46,463 bases of DNA from NCBI RefSeq assembly GCF_902830275.1, contig NZ_CADESW010000034.1:1-46463 (forward strand), in the 5' to 3' direction. This stretch comes from Burkholderia stagnalis (lineage in GTDB: Bacteria; Pseudomonadota; Gammaproteobacteria; Burkholderiales; Burkholderiaceae). Position 1 is the first letter of the stretch. The number at the start of each line of letters is the position of its first letter. Of this stretch, positions 34,440 to 42,325 are shown piece after piece. The position numbers were made by a program, and so were the translations under genes. Below the pieces are notes generated by a model that saw only the letters and a list, made by a program, of their open reading frames with translations, searched no databases and was not told the origin of the DNA.

Positions 34440-35165
34440 TCAGTGCAGGATCTTCGCGAGGAAGTCCTTCGCGCGATCCGATTTCGGGTTCGCGAAGAAT
34501 TCTTCCTTGCGGTCGTCCTCGACGATCGCGCCCTTGTCCATGAAGATCACGCGGTGCGCAACCTTCTTCGCGAAGCCCATCTCGTGCGTGACGACCATCA
34601 TCGTCATTCCTTCCTGCGCGAGTTCGACCATCACGTCGAGCACTTCGTTGATCATCTCCGGATCGAGCGCCGAAGTCGGCTCGTCGAACAGCATCGCGAT
34701 CGGATCCATCGACAGCGCGCGCGCGATCGCGACCCGCTGCTGCTGGCCGCCCGACAGCTGGCCCGGATACTTGTGCGCGTGCGCCTTCAGGCCGACGCGA
34801 TCGAGCAGCTTCAGCCCCTTCTCGTTCGCCTCGTCCTTGCCGCGGCCGAGCACCTTGATCTGCGCGAGCGTCAGGTTCTCGGTGATCGACAGGTGCGGGA
34901 ACAGCTCGAAGTGCTGGAACACCATGCCGACCTTCGAACGCAGCTTCGACAGGTTCGTCTTCCTGTCGCCCACCGACTGGCCGTTGACGAGGATCTCGCC
35001 CTGCTGGAACGGCTCGAGGCCGTTCACGGTCTTGATCAGCGTCGACTTGCCCGAGCCCGACGGCCCGCACACCACCACCACCTCGCCCTTGTTCACTTCC
35101 GTCGTGCAATCGGTGAGGACCTGAAACTGGCCGTACCACTTCGAAACGTTCTTGATGGAAATCAT
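34440..35165 (-). CDS. gltL: Glutamate/aspartate ABC transporter ATP-binding protein
   Basis: 241 residues from the ATG at 35165, overlapping the gltK stop. ABC ATPase with Walker A GPSGSGKST (about 33-41), signature LSGGQQQRVAIARAL (about 137-151), Walker B AMLFDEPTSALDP and switch His in VVTHEM. Polar amino-acid transporter subfamily. Last gene of gltIJKL; it powers uptake through the GltJ/GltK channel. Confidence 0.95.
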   Translation of the reverse strand: MISIKNVSKWYGQFQVLTDCTTEVNKGEVVVVCGPSGSGKSTLIKTVNGLEPFQQGEILVNGQSVGDRKTNLSKLRSKVGMVFQHFELFPHLSITENLTLAQIKVLGRGKDEANEKGLKLLDRVGLKAHAHKYPGQLSGGQQQRVAIARALSMDPIAMLFDEPTSALDPEMINEVLDVMVELAQEGMTMMVVTHEMGFAKKVAHRVIFMDKGAIVEDDRKEEFFANPKSDRAKDFLAKILH

Positions 35166-35842
35166 CTTGTGACCTTTTTCTGGAGACCTTTGACGAGGGC
35201 GGACGCCACCGAGCAAATCACGAAATAGCATGCGCCTGCGAACAGGATCATCTCGACGCTCGTGCCGTCGCGATCGCCGATGTTCGCGGCCGTGCGGAAG
35301 AAGTCCGCGAGACTGATCACGTAGACGAGCGACGTGTCCTGGAACAGCACGATCGCCTGCGTGAGCAAGAGCGGCACCATCGCGCGGAAGGCCTGCGGCA
35401 GGATCACGAGGCGCATCGCCGTCGCGTAGTTCATGCCGAGCGCGAACGCGGCATTCACCTGCCCGCGCGGCACCGCCTGGATGCCGGCACGGATGATCTC
35501 CGAATAATACGCGGCCTCGAACAGCGAGAACGCGACCATCGCCGATGCGAGCCGGATATCGATCGTCGGCGACAGCCCGAGCACGCCCTGCAGCACCTGC
35601 GGCACGATCAGGAAGAACCACAGCAGCACCATCACGAGCGGGATCGAGCGGAACACCGTCACGTAGCCCTGCGCGAACCATGCGAGCGGCTTCACGCCCG
35701 ACAGCCGCATCAGCGCGAGCAGCGTGCCCCAGACGATCCCGACGACGATCGCGAGCACGGTGATCTGCAAGGTGATGACGGCGCCCGTCCAGAGCGTCGG
35801 CAGCGCGCCGGGAATACTACTCCAGTCGAACTGATGCATCAC
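35162..35842 (-). CDS. gltK: Glutamate/aspartate ABC transporter permease GltK
   Basis: 226 residues of the HisM-type polar amino-acid permease family, with five hydrophobic helices and the EAA loop EIIRAGIQAVPRGQVNAAFALG, where the ATPase docks. The start overlaps the gltJ stop by 4 bp (ATGA), and the stop overlaps gltL in the same manner. Confidence 0.94.
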   Translation of the reverse strand: MMHQFDWSSIPGALPTLWTGAVITLQITVLAIVVGIVWGTLLALMRLSGVKPLAWFAQGYVTVFRSIPLVMVLLWFFLIVPQVLQGVLGLSPTIDIRLASAMVAFSLFEAAYYSEIIRAGIQAVPRGQVNAAFALGMNYATAMRLVILPQAFRAMVPLLLTQAIVLFQDTSLVYVISLADFFRTAANIGDRDGTSVEMILFAGACYFVICSVASALVKGLQKKVTR

Positions 35843-36579
35843 TTGCCTCCGATGTAGCCGGGCAGCCGCGAGCGGCTTTCGATCCAGCGCATGAACGCCA
35901 TCACGACGAGGTTGATGATCACGTACGCGAGCGTGACCGCGATGAACGACTCATACGTCTGCGCGGTGTAGTCGACGAGCTGGCGCGCCTGCGCGGACAG
36001 GTCGAGCAGGCCGATCGTCGACGCGACCGCCGAGTTCTTGAAGATGTTCAGGAATTCCGACGTCAGCGGCGGCACGATGATCCGGTAGGCAACCGGCAGC
36101 AGTACGTAGCGATACGTCTGCCACTGCGTGAAGCCCATCGCGAGGCCGGCGGCGCGCTGGCCCTTCGGCAGCGCGTTGATGCCCGAGCGCACCTGCTCGC
36201 ACACGCGTGCGCCGGTGAACAGGCCGAGACAGACGATCGACGCGGTGAAGAACTGCGTGCCCGGCGGCAGCTGCTTGATCCAGGTGCCGATCGACGCCGG
36301 CAGCAGTTCGGGCACGACGAGGTACCAGACGAAGAACTGCACGATCAGCGGAATGTTCCGGAAGATCGACACGTACAGCGTGCCGAGCGCGGACAACCAT
36401 TTGTTCGGGACGGTGCGCAGCACGCCGAACAGCGAACCGACGATCAGCGCGATGACCCAGGCGACGAGCGACACCTTGATCGTCACCCAGAAGCCCGACA
36501 TCAGCCAGCCGAGATACGTCGTCGGCTCGCCGGTCGAGACGGGGCTCAGGAAGATGCCCCAGTTCCAGTGGTATGACAT
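35839..36579 (-). CDS. gltJ: Glutamate/aspartate ABC transporter permease GltJ
   Basis: 246 residues from the ATG at 36579 (MSYHWNWGIFLSPV), with GGAG 8 bp upstream. A TTG two codons earlier would be too close to that site. Five membrane segments and the EAA motif region VCEQVRSGINALPKGQRAAG. It pairs with GltK to form the membrane channel. It follows gltI after 84 bp containing only leader-like sequence. Confidence 0.94.
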   Translation of the reverse strand: MSYHWNWGIFLSPVSTGEPTTYLGWLMSGFWVTIKVSLVAWVIALIVGSLFGVLRTVPNKWLSALGTLYVSIFRNIPLIVQFFVWYLVVPELLPASIGTWIKQLPPGTQFFTASIVCLGLFTGARVCEQVRSGINALPKGQRAAGLAMGFTQWQTYRYVLLPVAYRIIVPPLTSEFLNIFKNSAVASTIGLLDLSAQARQLVDYTAQTYESFIAVTLAYVIINLVVMAFMRWIESRSRLPGYIGGK

Positions 36580-36663
36580 GGGCAAGACTCCAGCAAAAAG
36601 AAACGGAAGAAGCGTGGCCTCTTCCGTTTCATCAGCGTCAACACTGCATCAACGGACGCGGGG

Positions 36664-37557
36664 TCAGTCGAGTGCCTTGTCGTTCGGGTTCGCGTAGAGC
36701 TTCTTCATCGATTCGCTCAGCGGGAAGTTCAGGTTCAGCCCCTTCGGCGGGATCGGGTTCTCGAACCACTTCGCGTAGATCTTCGCGGCTTCGCCCGACT
36801 TCTCGACCTGCGCGATCGCGTCGTCGACCACCTTCTTGAACTCCGTATCGCCCTTGCGCATCATGCAGCCGTAGGCTTCTTCCGACTGCGGCGTGCCGAC
36901 GATCGCCCAGTCGTCCGGCTTCTTGGCCTTCGCGCGCTCGCCTGCCAGCAGCGCGTCATCCATCATGAACGCGACCGCGCGGCCCGATTCCAGCGTATTG
37001 AACGAATCGCCGTGATCCTTCGCGCTGATGATGTTCATGCCGAGCTGCTTGTCGTTGTTCATCTTGCGCAGCAGGCGCTCGGACGTCGTGCCGGCCGTCG
37101 TCACGACGGTCTTGCCCTTCAGGTCCGCGAAATCCTTGACGCCCGAATCCTTCTTCGTCATCAGGCGCGTGCCGATCACGAAGATCGTGTCGGAGAAGGC
37201 AGCCTGCTGCTGGCGCTCGACGTTGTTGGTCGTCGAGCCGCACTCGATGTCGACCGTGCCGTTCTGCACGAGGGGGATGCGGTTCTGCGACGTGACCGGG
37301 ATGTTCTTCACCTGCAGGTTCGGCAGGCTCAGCTTCTTCTTCACCGCATCGACGACCTTCAGCTGGATCTCGCGCGAATAGCCGACCACCTGCTGGTTCT
37401 GGTCGTAGTAGGAAAACGGAATCGACGATTCGCGGTGGCCCAGCGCGATCACGCCCGTGTCCTTGATTTTCTTCAGCGTGCTGGTCTCCTGGGCATGGGC
37501 GCCGCTCGCGAACGCGCAGAGCGCGGCGGCCATCAGGACTGCCTTGTGGTATTTCAT
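36664..37557 (-). CDS. gltI: Glutamate/aspartate ABC transporter periplasmic binding protein
   Basis: 297 residues from the ATG at 37557; AAGGAG is 9 bp upstream of it, whereas the ATG at 37566 lies directly against that site. Signal peptide MKYHKAVLMAAALCAFASG with cleavage after AHA. The mature protein is a type II periplasmic binding protein: TGVIALGHRESSIPFSYYD, then DIECGSTTNNVERQQQAAFS, the E. coli GltI fingerprint for acidic amino-acid binding. First gene of gltIJKL. A TACACT -10-like box lies at 37589-37594 in an AT-rich stretch. Confidence 0.95.
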   Translation of the reverse strand: MKYHKAVLMAAALCAFASGAHAQETSTLKKIKDTGVIALGHRESSIPFSYYDQNQQVVGYSREIQLKVVDAVKKKLSLPNLQVKNIPVTSQNRIPLVQNGTVDIECGSTTNNVERQQQAAFSDTIFVIGTRLMTKKDSGVKDFADLKGKTVVTTAGTTSERLLRKMNNDKQLGMNIISAKDHGDSFNTLESGRAVAFMMDDALLAGERAKAKKPDDWAIVGTPQSEEAYGCMMRKGDTEFKKVVDDAIAQVEKSGEAAKIYAKWFENPIPPKGLNLNFPLSESMKKLYANPNDKALD

Positions 37558-37689
37558 TTTGTTCATCTCCTTGGCGAAAACCCGAGCCAGTGTATCAAAG
37601 TAATATTTATGAAAGTACTGTTGTTTACCGCACTACGGATCGCCCCATCGGAAGCCGTCCTCCCGGCTTCGGGCACCCGGAATGCGCGC

Positions 37690-37719
37690 GCGGGCGGCAC
37701 CGGATTCGGTGCCGCCCGC
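37690..37719. repeat. Perfect 13-bp inverted repeat downstream of gdhA
   Basis: GCGGGCGGCACCG and its reverse complement are separated by GATT, making a very stable hairpin 55 bp after the gdhA stop. Neither strand has a T tract after it, so it is not a standard intrinsic terminator. It may end or stabilise the gdhA message or mark the gdhA-gltI boundary. Confidence 0.6.
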
Positions 37720-37774
37720 GGGGCTCATGCACGCAACCGGGTGGATTGCGTCATGCCTTGATCGAGTTCGACGA

Positions 37775-39061
37775 TCAGGGGTACAGGCCGCGCATTTCGC
37801 GCGCCATCAGGATGCGCTTGCACGCGACGATGAACGCCGCGGTACGCACCGACACCTTGTGCTCTTCCGCGACCGCCCATACGCCGGCGAACGCTTCGCG
37901 CATCACGCGCTCGAGACGGTGGTTGATCTCGTCTTCCGTCCAGAAGAAGCTCGAGAAATCCTGCACCCACTCGAAGTACGACACGGTCACGCCGCCCGCG
38001 TTCGCGATCACGTCCGGGATCACGAGCACGCCGTTCGCGCTCAGGATGTCGTCCGCCGCGGTCGTCGTCGGGCCGTTCGCGCCTTCGACGATGATCTTCG
38101 TGCGGATCTTCGCTGCGTTCTTCTCGGTGATCTGGTTTTCCAGTGCCGCCGGGATCAGGATGTCGGTTTCGACCGTCCAGAACTCGTCGTTCGGCATCGG
38201 CTCCGAGCCCGGGAAGCCCGCGACGCCGCCGGTCTGCGCGACGTGGTCGAGCAGCTTGCTCGCGTCGAGGCCGGCCGGCTGGTAGATCGTGCCGGTGTGA
38301 TCCTGCACCGCGATCACCTTCGAGCCCGCTTCCTGGAACAGCTTAGCCGCGATGCCGCCGACGTTGCCGAAGCCCTGCACCGCGATGCGCGCGCCTTCGA
38401 TCTCGAGGCCCTTCTTCTTCGCCGCTTCGCAGCCGACCACGAACACGCCGCGGCCGGTCGCTTCCTTGCGGCCGAGCGAACCGCCGAGCGAGATCGGCTT
38501 GCCGGTCACGACGCCGGTGGCCGTCTGGCCCTGGTTCATCGAGTAGGTGTCCATCATCCACGCCATCACCTGTTCGTTGGTGTTGACGTCCGGCGCCGGA
38601 ATGTCGGTGTTCGGGCCGATGATGATGCCGATTTCGCTGGTGTAGCGGCGCGTCACGCGCTCGAGCTCGCCGCGCGACAGCTTGCGCGGGTCGACGCGGA
38701 TGCCGCCCTTCGCGCCGCCGTACGGCACGTTCACGGCTGCGTTCTTCACCGACATCCATGCCGACAGCGCCATCACTTCCGACAGCGTCACGTCCTGGTG
38801 GTAGCGCACGCCGCCCTTGCCCGGGCCGCGCGACACGTTGTGCTGCACGCGATAGCCCTCGAAGTGCGCGACGGTGCCGTTGTCGAGCTCGATCGGCACG
38901 TCGACGACCAGGATGCGCTTCGGACGCTTCAGCGTTTCGAGCCAGCGCGACAGCGAGCCGAGGTACGGCGCGACGCGGTCGACTTGCTGAAGGTAGTTGC
39001 CCCACGGGCCGAGATCGTCGGCGTGCAAGTAGGACGGGATGGACTGCAGTTGCGAAGACAT
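37775..39061 (-). CDS. gdhA: Glutamate dehydrogenase
   Basis: 428 residues from the ATG at 39061, with TTGGAG just upstream; longer frames upstream are not conserved-looking. The hexameric GluDH pattern is complete: the catalytic Lys in VPYGGAKGGIRVDP, GPNTDIPAPDVNTNEQVMAWMM, and the Rossmann motif IAVQGFGNVGG. The length and the SLGRKEATGRGVF segment resemble catabolic RocG/GudB-type enzymes. It interconverts glutamate and 2-oxoglutarate; cofactor choice (NAD or NADP) cannot be settled by eye. Set between a LysR regulator gene and a glutamate importer, all on one strand. Confidence 0.95.
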   Translation of the reverse strand: MSSQLQSIPSYLHADDLGPWGNYLQQVDRVAPYLGSLSRWLETLKRPKRILVVDVPIELDNGTVAHFEGYRVQHNVSRGPGKGGVRYHQDVTLSEVMALSAWMSVKNAAVNVPYGGAKGGIRVDPRKLSRGELERVTRRYTSEIGIIIGPNTDIPAPDVNTNEQVMAWMMDTYSMNQGQTATGVVTGKPISLGGSLGRKEATGRGVFVVGCEAAKKKGLEIEGARIAVQGFGNVGGIAAKLFQEAGSKVIAVQDHTGTIYQPAGLDASKLLDHVAQTGGVAGFPGSEPMPNDEFWTVETDILIPAALENQITEKNAAKIRTKIIVEGANGPTTTAADDILSANGVLVIPDVIANAGGVTVSYFEWVQDFSSFFWTEDEINHRLERVMREAFAGVWAVAEEHKVSVRTAAFIVACKRILMAREMRGLYP

Positions 39062-39247
39062 GGATTCTCCAACGGTCAACGGATGGCGCACATTGTCGAA
39101 AAACCCGTTTTTTTTATCCAATGCCGTTTGCTTATTCGATTATGCGTTTCATGCATGATCGTTATTTTTCGCAAAAGTGCGGTCGATTTGCGCAAGAACG
39201 GCCGCGATCGGCCGTCGATCCGCCGCCGCGCGAATGCCGCATGAATG
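39062..39247 (-). promoter_or_regulatory. gdhA upstream region
   Basis: A 186-bp AT-rich gap between the LysR gene and gdhA. It contains a CATAAT -10-like hexamer (39144-39139) and several short dyads, such as TTGCGCAA, ATGCAT and a TTTTGCGAAAA stretch, that could bind a regulator. No single site stands out. Confidence 0.4.
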
Positions 39248-40201
39248 CTATGCGGCCGCGTCGCGCAGCTCGTTGCTCACCACGTCCCACAGCGCGCGCA
39301 CGAGCTTCTGCCGCGGCTCGTCGCCCTGCAGCGCGACCTTGTCGCAGTACAGGCGGATCTCCATCGTCAGCGTGAACGGATGCGCGCCGCCGCGCCCGCC
39401 GCGGTCGAGCCGGATCAGGCGGCCGCCCGCGACCGCGTCCTCGACCGCGCTGTGCGGCAGGAAGGCGATGCCGTGGCCGGCGAGCGCCATCGCCTTCAGC
39501 CCTTCCGCCATGTCGGTTTCGTACACGCGGTCGAGGAACAGCGGCGCCGGCGCGTTCGCGATGATCACCTCGGTCATCCGGCCGAGATACGCGTTCGGCG
39601 TATAGGACAGATACGGCACGCGCGCGTCCGCGGTGCCGGGCAGCGTATAGCGCGGCCGCCCGGCCCGGCCGGGCGCCGAGAACGGGCTGATCGGCTCGCT
39701 GCCGAGCGCCAGCATGTCGTAGCGCGCGGGGTCCAGCGCGACCGGATGGCTCGGGTGGTGATAGCCCATCACGAGATCGCAGCCGCCCTCGACGAGCGAC
39801 AGCACCGCGTCGTGCACGTTCAGCGCGCGCAGCCGCGTATGAACCGGCCCCATCTTCGCCTCGATGCGTTGCAGCCAGCGCGGGAAATAGGTGAGCGACA
39901 GCGTGTGCGGCACCGCGAACTCGATCGTCGGCACCGGCGCGCCGACGTGGCCGCGCAGCAGCGTGCGCGCCTCGTGCGCCTGCGACAGCATCGTCAGCGC
40001 CTGCTCGTAGAAGATCTGGCCGGCCTGCGTGAGCCGGGTCGGATAGACCGAACGATCGATCAGTTCCGTCGCGAGCCACGCCTCGAGCGCCTGGATGCGC
40101 CGCGAGAACGCCGGCTGGGACACATGCCGCAACTCGGCGGAGCGGCTAAAGCTGCGCGTCTCCGCGAGCGAGACGAAGTCTTCGAGCCATTTCAGTTCCA
40201 T
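39248..40201 (-). CDS. LysR-family regulator (HypT-like)
   Basis: 317 residues from the ATG at 40201 (MELKWLEDFVSLAETRSFSR). N-terminal winged HTH (about 1-60) with SQPAFSRRIQALEAWLATEL. The effector domain has TIEFAVPHTLSLTYFPRWL and PNAYLGRMTEVII, and GLKAMALAGHGIAFLPHSA, which align well with E. coli HypT, a hypochlorite-responsive LysR protein. HypT senses oxidants through methionine residues; whether this one does is unknown. It precedes gdhA on the same strand and is divergent from the nitrate-type transporter gene. Confidence 0.88.
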   Translation of the reverse strand: MELKWLEDFVSLAETRSFSRSAELRHVSQPAFSRRIQALEAWLATELIDRSVYPTRLTQAGQIFYEQALTMLSQAHEARTLLRGHVGAPVPTIEFAVPHTLSLTYFPRWLQRIEAKMGPVHTRLRALNVHDAVLSLVEGGCDLVMGYHHPSHPVALDPARYDMLALGSEPISPFSAPGRAGRPRYTLPGTADARVPYLSYTPNAYLGRMTEVIIANAPAPLFLDRVYETDMAEGLKAMALAGHGIAFLPHSAVEDAVAGGRLIRLDRGGRGGAHPFTLTMEIRLYCDKVALQGDEPRQKLVRALWDVVSNELRDAAA

Positions 40202-40608
40202 GCGGGCGGGCGCGGCGGGCGGCGGTCGGGAAGAAGCCTGCATTCTACCGGCGCCGCGGGGGCGCGGCGTGCGGCGCGGCGGCGCCGGCCCGCCCCGGCA
40301 TGAACACTTCCCCGCGGTGCACCGCCGGGCGCATGACATCCGTTGTGCATCGCCGCACCAGCGCCGCGCCGCGCGCACGCCCGCGGTGCCGGTGCCCTGC
40401 ATTGCGCCCGCGGGTGCACGTCCCGGCCGGCTCCCCCCGCGCGCGGCCCGTGCAGGCCGGACGCCGCATCAGGCAACGGCCCGGCAAAAGTCGCCGCGCG
40501 TTGGCATGGACATTGCGGAACGGATTCCCGGATCCGCCGCCGCGCGGCCGCCCGACGTTCCATCCGGCCTCGCCCGGCTTCGCGGCCGCAACCCCGGAGG
40601 CTCCACCG
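40202..40608. promoter_or_regulatory. Divergent intergenic region between the LysR gene and the NarK/NasA-like transporter gene
   Basis: A 407-bp region with no supported gene. It contains a 12-bp perfect palindrome GCGGTGCACCGC (40314-40325), several GTGCA/TGCAC half-sites around 40330-40440 that could be enhancer sites, and the sigma-54-type promoter at 40502-40517. Confidence 0.5.
40502..40517 (+). promoter_or_regulatory. Sigma-54-type (-24/-12) promoter
   Basis: TGGCATGGACATTGCG fits the consensus TGGCAC-N5-TTGCA, with the invariant GG and GC exactly 10 bp apart (40503-40504 and 40515-40516). It lies about 90 bp upstream of the transporter start, a normal distance. Sigma-54 control would tie the transporter to nitrogen status through an NtrC-type activator. 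Confidence 0.6.
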
Positions 40609-42000
40609 ATGAAGACCTTGCGCACTTCCCTGCAGAGCGGCAACTGGCGTTCGCTGCTCGCGTGCTTCCTGTACTTCGACACCGGCTTCACCGTCTGGGT
40701 GCTGTACGGCCCGCTCGCGCCGTTCATCGGCAAGGACATCGCGATGTCCGCCGCGCAGCAGGGCTTTCTCGTCGCGGTACCCGTGCTCGCCGCCGCGATC
40801 CTGCGCGTCACGCTCGGCAACCTGTACCAGTCCGCGAACGGCCGGCGCGTCGCGCTGATGGGCGTGCTGCTGTCCGCGTTGCCCGCGGTCGTGCTGCCGT
40901 GCGTGCCGGGCACGCCGTCGTACGCGCTGCTGCTGGTGCTCGGCGTGTTCCTCGGGATCGGCGGCGCGAGCTTCGCGGTCGCGCTGCCGATGGCGGGCAG
41001 CAGCTACCCGCCGAAGGTGCAGGGCCTCGTGCTCGGCCTGGCCGCGGCCGGCAACATCGGCGCGGTGCTCGACGGGTTCATGTTTCCGCATGTCGCGGCC
41101 GCGCTCGGCTGGCAGTTCTCGACCGCCGCCGCGCTGCCGCTGCTCGCGATCGCCGGCTTCGCGCTGTTCGCGTGGGCCGACGACCGCGGCGAGAAATCGG
41201 GCAGCGCACCGCGCGCGCTCGGCGCGTTCGCGATCACGCTCGCGGGCCTCGTCGCGCTCGTGCTCGCGGTGCACGGCGGGCTGTTCGGCGCCGGCAAGAC
41301 CGGTGTGCTGCTGCTGCCGGTGATGGGCGCGCTGCTCGCGATCGCGGTGCTGCCCGCGCGCTACCGCGCGGTGCTCGCCGAACGCGACACGTGGGCCGTC
41401 ATGCTGATCTACAGCATCACGTTCGGCGGCTTCGTCGGCATGTCGTCGTATGTGACGCTGCTGCTCACGACGCTCTATCAGATGCCGAAGATCGAGGCCG
41501 GCCTGCTCATGTCGCTGCTGGCCTTCCTCGGCGCGATCGTGCGGCCGTTCGGCGGCCACCTCGCCGACCGCGTCACCGGCGTGCGCGCGCTGATCGTGCT
41601 GCTCGCCGCGATCGCCGCCGCCGATTTCGCGTTCGCCGCGTGGATGCCGCCGGTGACGGGCGGCATCGCGCTGCTGATCTGCCTGTACGTCGCGTTCGGG
41701 CTCGGCAACGGCGCGACGTTCCAGCTCGTGCCGCACCGCTGGCCGGGCAAGACCGGCCTGCTGTCGGGCATCGTCGGCGCGGCCGGCGGGATCGGCGGCT
41801 TCTATCTGCCCGTCGTGATGGGCATCGCGAAGGAAAGCACCGGCAGCTACCAGCTCGGCTTCGCGACGTTCGGCGCGCTCGCCGCCTGCGCGTGCGGCGT
41901 GCTTGTGCTGCTGCGCGCGCCGTGGCTGCGCTGGGCCGCGCCCGCGGCGGTGGCCCCGGCCGTCCCGGTTCCCGCGCCGCTCGCCGGCGCCGCGGACTGA
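40609..42000 (+). CDS. Nitrate/nitrite-type MFS transporter (NarK/NasA family)
   Basis: 463 residues from the ATG at 40609, with GGAGG 8 bp upstream. Twelve hydrophobic segments. Both nitrate-porter signatures are present: GIGGASFAVALPMAG followed by PPKVQGLVLGLAAAGNIG in the N-half, and SGIVGAAGGIGGFYLP in the C-half. The two anion-binding arginines of the family are Arg66 (AAILRVTLGNLY, TM2) and Arg312 (GAIVRPFGGHLADR, TM8). It moves nitrate and/or nitrite across the inner membrane. The C-terminal tail is Pro/Ala/Val-rich. No nitrate reductase genes are in the window. Confidence 0.88.
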   Translation: MKTLRTSLQSGNWRSLLACFLYFDTGFTVWVLYGPLAPFIGKDIAMSAAQQGFLVAVPVLAAAILRVTLGNLYQSANGRRVALMGVLLSALPAVVLPCVPGTPSYALLLVLGVFLGIGGASFAVALPMAGSSYPPKVQGLVLGLAAAGNIGAVLDGFMFPHVAAALGWQFSTAAALPLLAIAGFALFAWADDRGEKSGSAPRALGAFAITLAGLVALVLAVHGGLFGAGKTGVLLLPVMGALLAIAVLPARYRAVLAERDTWAVMLIYSITFGGFVGMSSYVTLLLTTLYQMPKIEAGLLMSLLAFLGAIVRPFGGHLADRVTGVRALIVLLAAIAAADFAFAAWMPPVTGGIALLICLYVAFGLGNGATFQLVPHRWPGKTGLLSGIVGAAGGIGGFYLPVVMGIAKESTGSYQLGFATFGALAACACGVLVLLRAPWLRWAAPAAVAPAVPVPAPLAGAAD

Positions 42001-42048
42001 CGGGCCGCCGCGCCTGCCGGCCGCCGGCCCCGCCCGCCGACGCGCGCG

Positions 42049-42204
42049 CCCGGGCCATGCGCCGGGCCGCGCGCCGGGCCATGCGCCGGGCCATGCGCCG
42101 GGCCATGCGCCGGGCCATGCGCCGGGCCATGCGCCGGGCCATGCGCCGGGCCATGCGCCGGGCCATGCGCCGGGCCATGCGCCGGGCCATGCGCCGGGCC
42201 GCGC
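42049..42204. repeat. 12-bp GC-rich minisatellite (13 units, 10 identical)
   Basis: Head-to-tail copies of GCCGGGCCATGC. Ten consecutive units (42073-42192) are identical. Each flank has one GCCGGGCCGCGC variant (42061-42072 and 42193-42204), and a partial unit starts at about 42049. Because the period is a multiple of three, every frame reads as a tetrapeptide repeat and stays open, which produces long spurious frames. It lies between the transporter stop and the purB promoter. Perfect identity suggests recent expansion by slippage. Confidence 0.97.
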
Positions 42205-42269
42205 GGCCGGCGAGCCGGCGCGGCCCGGCCGCGATCGACGCCCGACTGGGGGCGGCCCCGCGCCGATGG

Positions 42270-42275
42270 TAAAAT
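42270..42275 (+). promoter_or_regulatory. -10 box for purB
   Basis: TAAAAT in GGTAAAATCACGG, 50 bp before the purB ATG. The expected leader of about 44 nt begins with a pyrimidine-rich CTCCTCCCCCTC segment. Confidence 0.5.
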
Positions 42276-42325
42276 CACGGATTCTCCTCCCCCTCGTTCG
42301 ACCCGGCTCCAAGGCCCGCCCGATC

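Noticed and set aside
35162..35681. Upstream extension of gltL through gltK
   Set aside because: The GltK frame is a clear permease, and gltL starts at the ATGA overlap with MISIKNVSKWYG.
42049..42204. CRISPR array
   Set aside because: The units are contiguous 12-mers with no spacers.
41903..42325. N-terminal extension of purB through the 12-bp repeat
   Set aside because: The array is open in all frames because its period is a multiple of three. Conserved PurB sequence begins at MSDTRPD, and the -10 box at 42270 lies inside the supposed extension.
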